A DNA stretch of 64,000 nt from the NCBI GenBank assembly GCA_965207995.1, contig CBDBNG010000001.1, positions 496,001-560,000 of the forward strand, given 5' to 3'. How positions within the stretch are numbered: the first letter of the stretch is position 1; each line of letters starts with the position of its first letter. The stretch is from DAOUKH01 sp965207995 (GTDB lineage: Bacteria; Chloroflexota; Dehalococcoidia; SHYB01). The notes under the pieces were generated by a model. It searched no databases. It was not told the DNA's origin and saw nothing but the letters and a program-made list of their open reading frames with translations. Position numbers and translations under genes: made by a program. Below are positions 41,748 through 50,930 of the stretch, one piece after another.

Positions 41748-43292
41748 ATGCGACCAAAACCAAAAAGACGGCCGAGAGAGATCAGCGAGATCGAGCTCGC
41801 CCGCGGCCTTGAGAAGATCGCCGCCGGCGAATGGCGTTACGCCGAGTCGAAGCCTTTCGCGCGGCGCGTGCGCGCGTCCGCGGGAGTGGCCGCGCCCTAT
41901 TTGACAGAGCGGATCAAGAGCGGCGGCGAGCAGGAGCGCGAGCGGGCGGCAGAGCTCTTGGCGCAGATCGAAGGTCCCCGCGCGATCGCTCCTCTCTGGG
42001 AGATCCTCCGAGACGACTCACTCAGCGCGACGGTGCGGGGCGCCGCCGGTGCGATTCTCGACGCGATGGGCGAGACGTCTGCGCTTCACGCCGCCGACGG
42101 GCTCGACCATGATTCCCTCATTCCGGACGCCCTGGAAACCATCTTCCGCCGCGCCGACGACGACGAGGGCTTTCGGGAGCGCTTTCTCTACGACCTGGAG
42201 AGCGACGACGCGGCGGGACGGAGGCTCGTCCTGCTCACCCTCGCCGAGCCGCAGGACGAACGGGCGCTCCCGCTGATCCTTCCGCTTCTTTCCAGCGCGC
42301 GCGTGAGCGCGATCCTCGCGGGAATCGAAGCCTTGGAGACGCTCGCCAGTCCGCTGGCCGTGGGCCGACTGCAGGAGAGCGCCGACGGCGACCCCAACGT
42401 CAAGGTACGCAGGCGGGCCCGCGCCGCCTATGGCCGCATCATCATGCAGTCGCCGGTGTTTCATCCCCAGCGTGCCGCCCTCCGCGCGGCGGCGAGCAGC
42501 ACGAGGCTACCCTGGGAGCACGTCAGCGTCTCCCTCCTCGACCGCTACGGCGACCAGGCGATCACCATCGCGCGCCGGCGCGCCGACGACTACCTCAAGG
42601 TCGTCACGGTGCTCACCAACCAAGAGATTGGGGTCAAGAGCTGCACCGGCGTGGACATGATGACCCGCGACGAACTCGACGAGATCCTCGCGGCGCTGGA
42701 GGCTCAGGGACTCACCTGCGTGGAAGTCGAGCCCGCCTTCGCCGGCGCCCTTGTTGCCCAAGCGCGACGGCGGTCGGTCTCCAAGCGAAGCCGGCTTCCC
42801 GCAGGCCTCGAAATCTGGCGCGAGGTAATCGATGCCCCCGCGCAGCCTGAACAGGTCCGCATGTTGGGCCCCGTGGACGAGGGCGCTGACCGGCTCACCG
42901 AGACGGGGGCGCTGCTCGCCACACCGGAATTCCGGCAGTGGTTCTTCGAACCCGAATCGGTCTGGGCTTACGTCAACGAGTGGCAGTCGGGGACGATGCC
43001 CCAGCGCTCCGGTCTCGACGGCGGGCGCACGCTCGACGCGCTCATCTCGATGGCGGCGCGGGACCTTGTCGACGACGACTTCGCCGCCATGCTGCGCCGC
43101 CGCCTGGAGCGCCAGAGCGACATTCTGCTCCGAGCGGGCAAGCACGACCTCGCACGGCTCGCCCGCGCCGCCGACGCCGGGCTCGACCCCGAGCGCGGCC
43201 TGGCTCCCGACGAGCACCCGTTCATCCGCGCCATGGTGCTCAGCAGCTTCTTCAACGCCGGCCTGCGGCTCCCAGACGCGCCCCGCCAATAG
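41748..43292 (+). CDS. HEAT-repeat protein divergent from the AAA+ operon
   Basis: 514 residues from ATG 41748. Residues ~45-240 are HEAT/armadillo-like helical pairs (RERAAELLAQIEGPRAIAPLWEILRDDSLSATVRGAAGAILDAMGE, DERALPLILPLLSSARVSAILAGIEALETLASPLAVGRLQESADGDPNVKVRRRARAAYGRI). The rest is a helical domain of unknown type with EFRQWFFEPESVWAYVNEW and a C-terminal EHPFIRAMVLSSFFNAGLRLP. HEAT proteins are scaffolds. Position opposite the AAA+ operon, sharing a regulatory spacer, suggests the same process (inference). I do not recognise the full-length family. Confidence 0.7.
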   Translation: MRPKPKRRPREISEIELARGLEKIAAGEWRYAESKPFARRVRASAGVAAPYLTERIKSGGEQERERAAELLAQIEGPRAIAPLWEILRDDSLSATVRGAAGAILDAMGETSALHAADGLDHDSLIPDALETIFRRADDDEGFRERFLYDLESDDAAGRRLVLLTLAEPQDERALPLILPLLSSARVSAILAGIEALETLASPLAVGRLQESADGDPNVKVRRRARAAYGRIIMQSPVFHPQRAALRAAASSTRLPWEHVSVSLLDRYGDQAITIARRRADDYLKVVTVLTNQEIGVKSCTGVDMMTRDELDEILAALEAQGLTCVEVEPAFAGALVAQARRRSVSKRSRLPAGLEIWREVIDAPAQPEQVRMLGPVDEGADRLTETGALLATPEFRQWFFEPESVWAYVNEWQSGTMPQRSGLDGGRTLDALISMAARDLVDDDFAAMLRRRLERQSDILLRAGKHDLARLARAADAGLDPERGLAPDEHPFIRAMVLSSFFNAGLRLPDAPRQ

Positions 43293-43446
43293 CGCCGACC
43301 CGCTTCCCGTGTCCAAGAGGCGCCGGCGGAGGGGCAACCAGGGGTCGCGCTTGCGGCCAAAAGTGGCGCTCTGGTAGCATACCTGGGCTTTCCTCGGCTC
43401 CGAAGCGGAGCGGGCGACACCCTTTCTTCGTCAAGACAGCAGGCCT

Positions 43447-45000
43447 ATGACTACAACCTCAGACCGCCTCGCCGACCTCGAACGCCGCCGCGCCGCGTCG
43501 CGGCTGGGGGGTGGAGAGCGCCGCATCGAGCAGCAGCACAAGCGGGGCAAGCTGACCGCGCGCGAGCGGATCGACCTCCTGCTCGACGACGGCACCTTCG
43601 AAGAGATCGACCCCTTCGTTACGCACCGGGCCACGGACTTTGGGCTTGCGGGAACGGAGATTCCCGGCGACGCGGTGGTCACCGGCCACGGACAGATCGA
43701 TGGGCGGGTGGTCTTCGTCTTCGCCCAGGACTTCACCGTGTTCGGCGGCTCGCTTTCAGAGGTCGTCGGCGAGAAGATCGTGAAGCTGCTCGACATGGCG
43801 ATGCGTGTCGGCGCGCCGGTTATCGGCCTCAACGATTCCGGCGGCGCGCGCATCCAAGAGGGAGTCGTGAGCCTGCGGGGCTATGGCGAGATCTTCCTGC
43901 GCAACACCCTGGCCTCCGGGGTGATTCCGCAGATTTCGGTCGTCCTCGGCCCCTGCGCTGGGGGCGCGGTCTACTCCCCCGCGATCACGGACTACGTGTT
44001 CATGGCGAAGGGCATCGGGCAGATGTACATCACGGGCCCCGACGTCATCAAGGCCGTAACCGGCGAGGAAGTCACCCATGAAGACTTGGGCGGCGCGATG
44101 AGTCACGCCACCAAGAGCGGCGTGGCCCATTTCGCCTTGGCGAGCGAGCAGGAGTGCTTTGAACAGGTGCGCCGCCTCGTCAGCTTCCTCCCTTCCAACA
44201 ACATGGAGGACCCGCCGGAGCAGCCCGCGACCGACGATCCCAACCGCGTCTCAGACGCACTGATCGACGCCGTTCCGGACGACCCCGCCAAGCCCTACGA
44301 CATGAAGGAGATCATCCGCGCGGTCGTCGACGACGGCGACTTCCTGGAGGTCCACGAGGACTACGCGCCGAACATCATCGTGGGCCACGCACGGCTCGAC
44401 GGGAAGTCGGTGGGCATCGTGGCGCAGCAGCCGGCCTATCTGGCCGGTGTGCTCGACATCGACGCCTCGCGCAAGGCGGCGCGCTTCGTCCGGTTCTGCG
44501 ACTGCTTCAACATTCCGCTAATCACGTTCGCCGACGTTCCGGGGTACCTGCCGGGCACGGGACAGGAGCACGGCGGAATCATCACGCACGGCGCCAAGTT
44601 GCTCTTCGCCTATTCCGAGGCTACGGTACCGAAGCTCGCGGTGATCACGCGCAAGGCCTACGGCGGCGCCTATATCGTCATGAGCAGCAAGCACCTCCGG
44701 GGCGACGTGAACTTCAGCTGGCCCAACGCCGAGATCGCCGTCATGGGCGCCGACGGGGCAGTGAACATTGTCAACCGCGAGGAGATCTCCAAGGCCGACG
44801 ACCCTGAGGCGGAGCGGGCCCGGCTTATCGAGGAGTACAAGGGCAAGTTCGCCAACCCGTACATCGCCGCGGCCCGCGGCTTCGTCGACGACGTCATCGA
44901 TCCGCGCAACACACGCCCCCGCCTCATCAAGGCGCTTCGAATGCTTGAGACGAAGCGCGACACGCTTCCCCCCAAGAAGCACGGCAATATTCCGCTCTAG
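43447..45000 (+). CDS. Acyl-CoA carboxylase/transcarboxylase carboxyltransferase subunit
   Basis: 517 residues from ATG 43447. It has LTARERIDLLLDDGTFEEIDPFVTHRATDFG, the VIGLNDSGGARIQEGV and LGPCAGGAVYSPAITDYVFM oxyanion-hole glycine pairs, IPLITFADVPGYLPGTGQEHGGII and AYGGAYIVMSSKHLRGDVNFSWPNAEIAVMGADGAVNI. These define propionyl-CoA carboxylase beta, MmdA and transcarboxylase 12S subunits. It moves a carboxyl group between biotin and an acyl-CoA, probably propionyl/methylmalonyl-CoA. No biotin carboxylase gene is in the window; the next genes encode a 52-residue protein and a 5S-biotin fusion, favouring a transcarboxylase or decarboxylase (inference). Confidence 0.93.
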   Translation: MTTTSDRLADLERRRAASRLGGGERRIEQQHKRGKLTARERIDLLLDDGTFEEIDPFVTHRATDFGLAGTEIPGDAVVTGHGQIDGRVVFVFAQDFTVFGGSLSEVVGEKIVKLLDMAMRVGAPVIGLNDSGGARIQEGVVSLRGYGEIFLRNTLASGVIPQISVVLGPCAGGAVYSPAITDYVFMAKGIGQMYITGPDVIKAVTGEEVTHEDLGGAMSHATKSGVAHFALASEQECFEQVRRLVSFLPSNNMEDPPEQPATDDPNRVSDALIDAVPDDPAKPYDMKEIIRAVVDDGDFLEVHEDYAPNIIVGHARLDGKSVGIVAQQPAYLAGVLDIDASRKAARFVRFCDCFNIPLITFADVPGYLPGTGQEHGGIITHGAKLLFAYSEATVPKLAVITRKAYGGAYIVMSSKHLRGDVNFSWPNAEIAVMGADGAVNIVNREEISKADDPEAERARLIEEYKGKFANPYIAAARGFVDDVIDPRNTRPRLIKALRMLETKRDTLPPKKHGNIPL

Positions 45001-45040
45001 ATGGGTCGCCGCCAACGGCCTGCTACGCCGCTTCAGCGGC

Positions 45041-45046
45041 TATAAT
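45041..45046 (+). promoter_or_regulatory. TATAAT box abutting the 52-residue ORF
   Basis: A consensus TATAAT lies 7 nt before the ATG at 45054 and no ribosome site is present, so a transcript from here would be almost leaderless. No convincing -35 is visible. Confidence 0.45.
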
Positions 45047-45053
45047 TTTCTTG

Positions 45054-45212
45054 ATGTTGAGCGACAAAGTGATGGCGGCTATCCTGGCCGCGATCAACGC
45101 GTACACGAAGCACGAGCAGTCGGCGGCCCGGCACCGGTCTCAGTGGACTTACGAGGGCCGCTTCCGGGCGACGCGCAACCACCTGCGTTGGGCCGCCCGC
45201 GACCGCCGGTGA
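45054..45212 (+). CDS. 52-residue protein between carboxyltransferase and biotin subunit
   Basis: Sequence MLSDKVMAAILAAINAYT, then KHEQSAARHRSQWTYEGRFRAT and ending RNHLRWAARDRR. It begins 54 nt after the carboxyltransferase stop and ends 64 nt before the 5S-type gene. An amphipathic helix of Ala/Ile and then a basic W-containing tail recall the small subunits found in the same position in methylmalonyl-CoA decarboxylase and carboxylase loci, where they join subunits or stabilise the complex. The match is by position and character, not a firm alignment. Confidence 0.65.
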   Translation: MLSDKVMAAILAAINAYTKHEQSAARHRSQWTYEGRFRATRNHLRWAARDRR

Positions 45213-45275
45213 GTAGGCGCCGCTCCTGAAGGAACGGGCACGCGCCCGTCCCGCCCTGGAAAGGAATCGTCGTCG

Positions 45276-47186
45276 ATGCCCGCGCAGAACTTGAAGGGTA
45301 GCGCCAACCCACTCAAGATCACCGACACGACCTTCCGCGACGGCCACCAATGCACGGTGGCCACGCGCTTCCTGACGGAAGACCTCGAACCCATCGCCGT
45401 GGCGATGGACGACGCCGGCTTCCACTCCGTCGAAATGTGGGGCGGCGCGACCTTCGACGTTATGACGCGCTTCCTGGGGGAAGATCCGTGGGATCGCGTA
45501 CGGATCCTCAAGCGGCTGATGCCCAAGACGCCGTTCCAGATGCTGCTCCGCGGCCAGAACCTGGTGGGCTATCGCAACTACGCCGACGACCTCGTGCGCG
45601 CCTTCGTCGCCCATTCCGCCGAGGTCGGCATCGACATCTTCCGCATCTTCGACGCACTCAACGATCCCTGGAACCTTGAGACGTCGGTCAAGGCGGTCAA
45701 GGAGAACGGCAAGCATGCCCAGGCCGCCATCTCCTACTCCGTGACCGAGGGGCGGCTGGGCGGCGATATCTACAACCTCGACTACTTTGTCGAGAAGGCT
45801 CTTCAGTACCAAGATCTCGGCGCCGACTCAATCTGCATCAAGGACATGGCGGGGTTGATTAACCCGAATGACACCGAGGCGTTGGTCATCGCCCTGAAAT
45901 CCAAACTGACGGTACCGCTACAGCTTCACACGCACTACACAAGCGGCATGGCCTCGATGGCCGTGCTGAAGGCGGCCGAGGCGGGCATCGACGCCGTCGA
46001 CGCCTGTCTCGCCCCGCTCGCGCTGCGGGCAGCCCAGCCCGCCGTCGAGCCCATTATCGTCACCCTGCAGGAGACGGAGCGCGACACCGGCCTCGACCTC
46101 CCCTACCTGCTGAAGATCGGGGAGCACCTCGAACGGGTCGTTCCTCGCTACCGTGACTACCTCGACGACACGAAGTTCGCCGCCATCGACACCAACGTGC
46201 TGATGCACCAGATTCCCGGCGGGATGATCTCGAACCTCGTGTCGCAGCTCCGCGAGGCGGAGGCCCTCGACCGGCTCAACGAGGTCTACGAAGAGTTGCC
46301 CCGGACCCGCGCCGACATGGGCTTTCCGCCGCTGGTGACCCCGACCAGCCAGATTGTCGGCGTCCAGGCGGCGAACAACGTTCTCTTCGGGCGGTACGAG
46401 ATGATCACCTCGCAGGTCAAGGACTACTGCTACGGCCTCTACGGCCGGCCGCCGCGCCCCATCGACCCAGCGCTCGTCGACAAGGCGCTCAAGGACTACC
46501 CTCGAGGCCGCGAGCCCATCACGACCCGCACCGGCGACGTCCTCGAACCTGAGCTTGAGAAGGCACGGGAGGAGACCAAGGAAATCGCCAAGGACATCGG
46601 TGACGTCCTCACCTACGCCCTCTACCCAACCACGGGGATGCGCTTCCTGCGCTGGAAGTACGGGCTCGAACAGAAGCCCGACGACGTGAGCATCAAGACC
46701 ATCGAGGACATCGAGCGCGAGGACGCGCTGATCCAGCGAGCGAAGAACGGCGCGCTGCTCGACGGCGCGATGGATGCTCCGCCGAAGGGGCCGCTCACGC
46801 GGACTTTCAACGTGTACGTCGAAGGCGAGCACTACCGGGTGGACGTCGACCCCGCGGACGAGGGGGGCTACGCCCTCCGTTCCACGAGTGGGCCGCGTCG
46901 CGCTCCGGGCGCGGCAACCAAGGCGCAGCCAAAGGCCAAGCCGGCCAAGCGAACGGCCCAAGCCGCGGAGGGCGAGACGGCAATCGAAGCGCCCTTACCA
47001 GGTCTCCTGTTGCGCTACCTTGTGGAGGAGGGCGACACCGTCGCCGCCGGCGATCAGGTCGCCGTCCTCGAAGCGATGAAGATGGAGAACTCGATCCCCT
47101 CGCCCGTTGCCGGCGTTGTGAAACGCCTCGCCGCGACGCCGGGCGACAAGGTCGCCAGGGGTCAGGTCCTCGCCGTCGTCGGCTGA
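45276..47186 (+). CDS. Transcarboxylase 5S / pyruvate carboxylase subunit B with biotin carrier domain
   Basis: 636 residues from ATG 45276. The HMGL-like TIM barrel is at residues ~10-290, with TDTTFRDGHQCTVATRF, KDMAGLINPNDTEALV (carboxyltransferase Lys) and LQLHTHYTSG (metal His pair). The PYC/OADA conserved domain follows, then an Ala/Pro/Lys-rich linker and a C-terminal biotinyl domain with the biotinylation motif EAMKMEN (Lys about residue 602). It transfers CO2 between biotin and pyruvate/oxaloacetate. With the upstream carboxyltransferase it gives all activities of a methylmalonyl-CoA:pyruvate transcarboxylase (12S, 5S and 1.3S) in two large chains. Confidence 0.93.
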   Translation: MPAQNLKGSANPLKITDTTFRDGHQCTVATRFLTEDLEPIAVAMDDAGFHSVEMWGGATFDVMTRFLGEDPWDRVRILKRLMPKTPFQMLLRGQNLVGYRNYADDLVRAFVAHSAEVGIDIFRIFDALNDPWNLETSVKAVKENGKHAQAAISYSVTEGRLGGDIYNLDYFVEKALQYQDLGADSICIKDMAGLINPNDTEALVIALKSKLTVPLQLHTHYTSGMASMAVLKAAEAGIDAVDACLAPLALRAAQPAVEPIIVTLQETERDTGLDLPYLLKIGEHLERVVPRYRDYLDDTKFAAIDTNVLMHQIPGGMISNLVSQLREAEALDRLNEVYEELPRTRADMGFPPLVTPTSQIVGVQAANNVLFGRYEMITSQVKDYCYGLYGRPPRPIDPALVDKALKDYPRGREPITTRTGDVLEPELEKAREETKEIAKDIGDVLTYALYPTTGMRFLRWKYGLEQKPDDVSIKTIEDIEREDALIQRAKNGALLDGAMDAPPKGPLTRTFNVYVEGEHYRVDVDPADEGGYALRSTSGPRRAPGAATKAQPKAKPAKRTAQAAEGETAIEAPLPGLLLRYLVEEGDTVAAGDQVAVLEAMKMENSIPSPVAGVVKRLAATPGDKVARGQVLAVVG

Positions 47187-47230
47187 GGCTGCCGGGCGAT
47201 TCCCGCTCCTTCCGCCCCGATTCGGCGTTT

Positions 47231-47242
47231 GGTATCATGTCG
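47231..47242 (+). promoter_or_regulatory. GGTATCATGTCG element upstream of icd
   Basis: This 12-mer, containing a TATCAT -10-like hexamer, lies 93 nt before the isocitrate dehydrogenase start. An identical 12-mer is found at 54667-54678, 103 nt before sucC, which suggests a shared promoter core. Confidence 0.4.
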
Positions 47243-47334
47243 CGGGCCGCGAAGGCCGATTAGGGCGGCCCCGCAACCCCCGGCGCGCAAAACGGTATAC
47301 CGACGCGCCGCGCGACCAGTAAGAGGAGGCGCTT

Positions 47335-48525
47335 GTGGTCACCAAACAGGAAGCTCTCAGCCGGTTCGAGTCCATCCTTGACGCCCAGGCGGCGCGGGTG
47401 GAACGAATCAAAAGCGACACCAGCAGCATCGACTATGCCGCCACCAAGCCGATCATCATCGGCATCCTTGGCGGCGACGGCATCGGGCCGTTCATCGCGG
47501 AGGAGGCGCAGCGCGTCCTCGAAATCCTTCTGAAGGACGAGGTGACGAACGGCAAGGTCGAGTTCCGCGTACTCGAAGGGCTCACCATCGAGAACCGGGC
47601 GGCGCACCTCAAGGCCATTCCCGACGACGTGCTTGAAGCCATCAAGGCATGCCACGTCACGCTGAAGGGCCCGACCACCACGCCGGAGAAGGGCGACGAG
47701 TGGCCCAACATCGAGAGTTGCAACGTGGCGATGCGCAAAGAGCTTGACCTCTTCGCCAACGTCCGGCCGGTGCGCATTCCCAAGGAGGGCATCGACTGGA
47801 CGTTCTTCCGGGAGAACACCGAAGACGTCTACGCTGTGGGCAGCCTCGGCGTCGAGGTCGGCGACTTGGCAGTCGATTTCAAGGTCATCACGCAGCCGGG
47901 ATCGCGGCGCATCATCGAGGCCGCCTTCGAACATGCCAAGAAGACGGGCAAGACCAGCGTTACGGTGGTTACCAAGGCGAACGTGGTGAAGACGACGGAC
48001 GGGCTCTTCCTCGAGACGGCCGGCGAGGTGGCGAAGAACTATCCTGGCATCAACTGGGAGGGGTGGTACATCGACATCATGACGGCCAAGCTCCTCGACA
48101 CGAAGCGCCGCCAGGACTTCCAGGTGCTGGTCATGCCCAACCTGTATGGCGACATCCTCACCGACGAGGCCGCCGAGATGCAGGGCGGCGTGGGCACCGC
48201 GGGGAGCGCCAACCTGGGGCGCAAGTACGCGATGTTCGAGGCGATCCACGGCAGCGCACCGCGCATGGTCCGGGAGGGCCGCGCCAAGTACGCCGATCCC
48301 AGCTCCATGATCCGGGCAGGCGCCATGATGCTCGAGCACATCGGGTTCACCGAGCTCGGCAGCAAGCTAGGGAAGGCGCTCGACATCTGCGGCCAGTTTG
48401 AGAAGAAGATCAGCATCACCGGACGCGACACCGGCTGCACCGGCAAGGAGCTCGGCGACTATGTCGTCGCCACCGTCCAGGACCCGTCGCTGGAGTCGCG
48501 CTGGGAGGGCTACGTCAACGCCTAG
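47335..48525 (+). CDS. icd: Isocitrate dehydrogenase (NAD(P)-dependent, IDH/IMDH family)
   Basis: 396 residues from GTG 47335, with AAGAGGAGGCGCTT upstream. The core has IGILGGDGIGPFIAEEAQRVLE, NVRPVRIPKEGIDWTFFRENTEDVYAVGS (phosphorylatable-Ser-region and Glu), VVTKANVVKTTDGLFLE (catalytic Lys), NLYGDILTDEAAEMQGGVGTAGSANLG (Asp metal ligands) and AIHGSAPRM. It is a cytoplasmic beta-decarboxylating dehydrogenase; ENTED with Tyr at the substrate site favours isocitrate over isopropylmalate. It is followed at 61 nt by malate dehydrogenase, so both TCA enzymes are likely one operon. Confidence 0.9.
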   Translation: MVTKQEALSRFESILDAQAARVERIKSDTSSIDYAATKPIIIGILGGDGIGPFIAEEAQRVLEILLKDEVTNGKVEFRVLEGLTIENRAAHLKAIPDDVLEAIKACHVTLKGPTTTPEKGDEWPNIESCNVAMRKELDLFANVRPVRIPKEGIDWTFFRENTEDVYAVGSLGVEVGDLAVDFKVITQPGSRRIIEAAFEHAKKTGKTSVTVVTKANVVKTTDGLFLETAGEVAKNYPGINWEGWYIDIMTAKLLDTKRRQDFQVLVMPNLYGDILTDEAAEMQGGVGTAGSANLGRKYAMFEAIHGSAPRMVREGRAKYADPSSMIRAGAMMLEHIGFTELGSKLGKALDICGQFEKKISITGRDTGCTGKELGDYVVATVQDPSLESRWEGYVNA

Positions 48526-48586
48526 CACGCGCCGGGATTCGGCTCACGGCCCCCGGCGGTAGATGGAAGGAGACCGTTTCCAACCG

Positions 48587-49513
48587 ATGCGTAAGAAAGT
48601 AACCGTGGTAGGGGCCGGCAACGTCGGCGCCACTCTCGCCCAGCGCGTCGCCGAGCGCGGCTACGCCGACGTCGTGATGGTCGACATTGTCGAGGGCCTG
48701 CCTCAGGGCAAGGGCCTCGACATGCTCCAATCGGGTCCCGTGCTGGGCTTCGACTCCAACGTGACCGGCGTGAACGGCTACGACGAGACCGCGGGGTCGG
48801 ACGTCGTGGTCATCACGGCCGGCATCGCCCGGAAGCCGGGCATGAGCCGGGACGACCTCCTCGCCACCAACCAGAAGATCGTGGGCGGCGTCACGGAGGA
48901 GATCGTCAAGCGGTCTCCCAACACGATTCTCATCGTCATCAGCAACCCCTTGGACGCGATGGCGCAGCTCGCCTATCACGTCAGCGGCTTCCCGCGCGAG
49001 CGCGTGGTGGGCATGGCCGGCGTCCTCGACACCGCCCGCTTCCGAACCTTCCTCGCCACCGAGCTCGACGTCTCCGTCGAAGACGTGCAGGCCTACGTGC
49101 TCGGCGGCCACGGCGACACCATGGTGCCGCTCGTGCGGTATACGACGGTGGGCGGCATCCCGGTCGGCGAGCTCATCCCCAAGGACCGCCTCGAGGCCAT
49201 CGTGCAGCGCGCGCGCGACGGCGGCGCCGAGATCGTCGGCCACCTGAAGACGGGATCGGCCTTCTATGCCCCATCCGCCGCCGGCGCCCAGATGGTGGAG
49301 TCGATCCTGCTGGACAAGAAGCGGATTCTTCCCTGCGCTGCCTACCTCGACGGGGAATTCGGCATCAAGGGTCTCTACGTCGGTGTGCCGGTGAAGCTAG
49401 GCGCGGGCGGCGTGGAGCAAATCATCGAGATCGACCTGACCGACGAAGAGCGCGCCGCGCTGCAGCGTTCCGCTGATGAGGTGCGCGATCTCGTGCAGGC
49501 GATGAACCTCTAG
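48587..49513 (+). CDS. mdh: Malate dehydrogenase (LDH-like type)
   Basis: 308 residues from ATG 48587; ATG 48563 is in frame but adds a non-family stretch. It has KVTVVGAGNVGATLAQRVAE (NAD loop), VVMVDIVEGLPQGKGLDML with Asp for NAD, DVVVITAGIARKPGMSRDDLLATNQKIV with the Arg pair for malate, VISNPLDAM and AYVLGGHGDTMVPL (catalytic His). R-x-x-G-M-S-R after GIARKP is the malate rather than lactate substrate loop. It oxidises malate to oxaloacetate in the cytoplasm, the substrate or product of the transcarboxylase-like enzyme upstream. Confidence 0.93.
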   Translation: MRKKVTVVGAGNVGATLAQRVAERGYADVVMVDIVEGLPQGKGLDMLQSGPVLGFDSNVTGVNGYDETAGSDVVVITAGIARKPGMSRDDLLATNQKIVGGVTEEIVKRSPNTILIVISNPLDAMAQLAYHVSGFPRERVVGMAGVLDTARFRTFLATELDVSVEDVQAYVLGGHGDTMVPLVRYTTVGGIPVGELIPKDRLEAIVQRARDGGAEIVGHLKTGSAFYAPSAAGAQMVESILLDKKRILPCAAYLDGEFGIKGLYVGVPVKLGAGGVEQIIEIDLTDEERAALQRSADEVRDLVQAMNL

Positions 49514-49560
49514 CCCCACGTTCTCAACACGGAATCCGAAGCGAGGGACGAGCGGTCCCG

Positions 49561-50181
49561 ATGGCCGGCGTCAACACCGAAGACCACCCGGAGAAGCCCC
49601 GCGCCAAGCCTCACCGCGCCCTCGACCTGCGGCGTCGCAACACCGTCCTGTGGCGCCGCAAGATCCTGCACGGCCGCTTCCAACTCGTTGATTCGCGGTT
49701 CAAAGGCAAGCGCCGGGACTACGTCCGTCAGACCGCCCTCGCCACGGGAGCGCTGGTACTCATTGTCCTAGCGCAAGACCTGCTCACCAACGCGGCGATC
49801 TTCGCCGCCCTCGCCTCCACGGCCTTCGTCCTCTTTCTCATGCCCCATAGCATCACCGCAACGCCGCGGCATGCCATCGGCGGGCACGTGGTCTCGGCCT
49901 CCATTGGCGTGCTCTTCTCACTCGTCATTGCTGGAACGGAGGGAGCGGGATCCGAGGTCGCGCACAGCTTCGCGTCCGGCGTACTCGTGGCCGGCGCCGT
50001 GGGCGTAGCCATGCTCGCCATGGCCCTGAGCGACACCGAGCACGCCCCGGCCGCCGGCTCCGCCCTCGGCTTCGCCATCACCGACTTCGACTGGGTGCTC
50101 TACGTCGCCCTGATCGCGAGCGTGGTGGGCATGACCCTGATCCAGCAGTTCATGATGCCCCGCCTGCGAGCGATCCTGTAG
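49561..50181 (+). CDS. HPP-family integral membrane protein
   Basis: 206 residues from ATG 49561. The first ~60 residues are basic and cytoplasmic. Four to five membrane segments follow, and the segment FVLFLMPHSITATPRHAIGGHVVSASIG carries the P-x4-T-x-P-R-x-x-I-G-G-H family signature. Some HPP proteins act as nitrite transporters in plastids and cyanobacteria; the bacterial function is often unknown. It is 47 nt downstream of mdh and could be in that operon. It is convergent with efp. Confidence 0.8.
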   Translation: MAGVNTEDHPEKPRAKPHRALDLRRRNTVLWRRKILHGRFQLVDSRFKGKRRDYVRQTALATGALVLIVLAQDLLTNAAIFAALASTAFVLFLMPHSITATPRHAIGGHVVSASIGVLFSLVIAGTEGAGSEVAHSFASGVLVAGAVGVAMLAMALSDTEHAPAAGSALGFAITDFDWVLYVALIASVVGMTLIQQFMMPRLRAIL

Positions 50182-50241
50182 TCGGCTCCGGTCGTTCGCC
50201 GGGCTACACGGGGCGCTGACCTGGAACGCGGTAAAGGGGGC

Positions 50242-50820
50242 CTAGCCGCTGACTCGCTCGATGTACTCGGCGGTGCGAGTGTCGACCTTGATCGTGTCGC
50301 CGGTATTGAGGAAGAGCGGCACGTTGACCGCAAGGCCGGTCTCGAGCACGGCCTTCTTGGCGCCGCCGGTGGCGGTGTCACCCTTGTAGCCCGGGTCGGT
50401 CTCATCGATGCGAAGCTGCACCGCTGTGGGGAGCTGCGCCGACACCGGCTCGTCTTGGAAGACGAGCATTTCGACTTCGAGGCCGTCGGTGAGATAGTTC
50501 GCGGCGTCGCCGAGCGCGTCCCGCGACATCAGCTTCTCGTCGTAGGTCTCCTGGTCCATGAAGTGGAACAGGTCGCCGTCGTTGTAGAGATACTGGAAGG
50601 TGCGGCTGTCGACGGCGGCCTTGGGAACCCGCTCGTCGGTGCGGAAGACCTTCTCCTGGGTGTACCCGGTCTTGATGTCACGGATCTTGACGCGCATCCG
50701 GGCCTCGGAGTTGCCCTTGCCCGCAAGGAAACGGGCGTATTCGAGCACCGTGTGCAGGCCGCCTTCCATCTCTAAGACCATGCCGCGGTTCAGTTCGGAC
50801 GTGGGGACCATCGTGGCCAT
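50242..50820 (-). CDS. efp: Translation elongation factor P
   Basis: 192 residues from ATG 50820 (Met 4 at 50811 also possible), with AGGAG 9 nt upstream. VPTSELNRGMVLEMEGGLHTVLEYARFLAGKGNSEARMRVKIRDIKTG is the KOW-like N-domain. The Lys at the tip of the loop in GKGNSE corresponds to Lys34, which some bacteria modify. The OB domains end in PLFLNTGDTIKVDTRTAEYIERVSG, the EF-P signature. It relieves ribosome stalling at polyproline, apt in a genome with Pro-rich linkers such as those at 10.5 and 16.7 kb. Confidence 0.95.
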   Translation of the reverse strand: MATMVPTSELNRGMVLEMEGGLHTVLEYARFLAGKGNSEARMRVKIRDIKTGYTQEKVFRTDERVPKAAVDSRTFQYLYNDGDLFHFMDQETYDEKLMSRDALGDAANYLTDGLEVEMLVFQDEPVSAQLPTAVQLRIDETDPGYKGDTATGGAKKAVLETGLAVNVPLFLNTGDTIKVDTRTAEYIERVSG

Positions 50821-50930
50821 CGGGAGGACTCCTGAGACGGACGTTACGAGGCGTGGGGCGGCCGGGCGCTCCAGTAGGAAAGTGTAGCACACGGCGACGT
50901 TTTCCTTTGGGCTGGTAGAATCGCCGGGCC

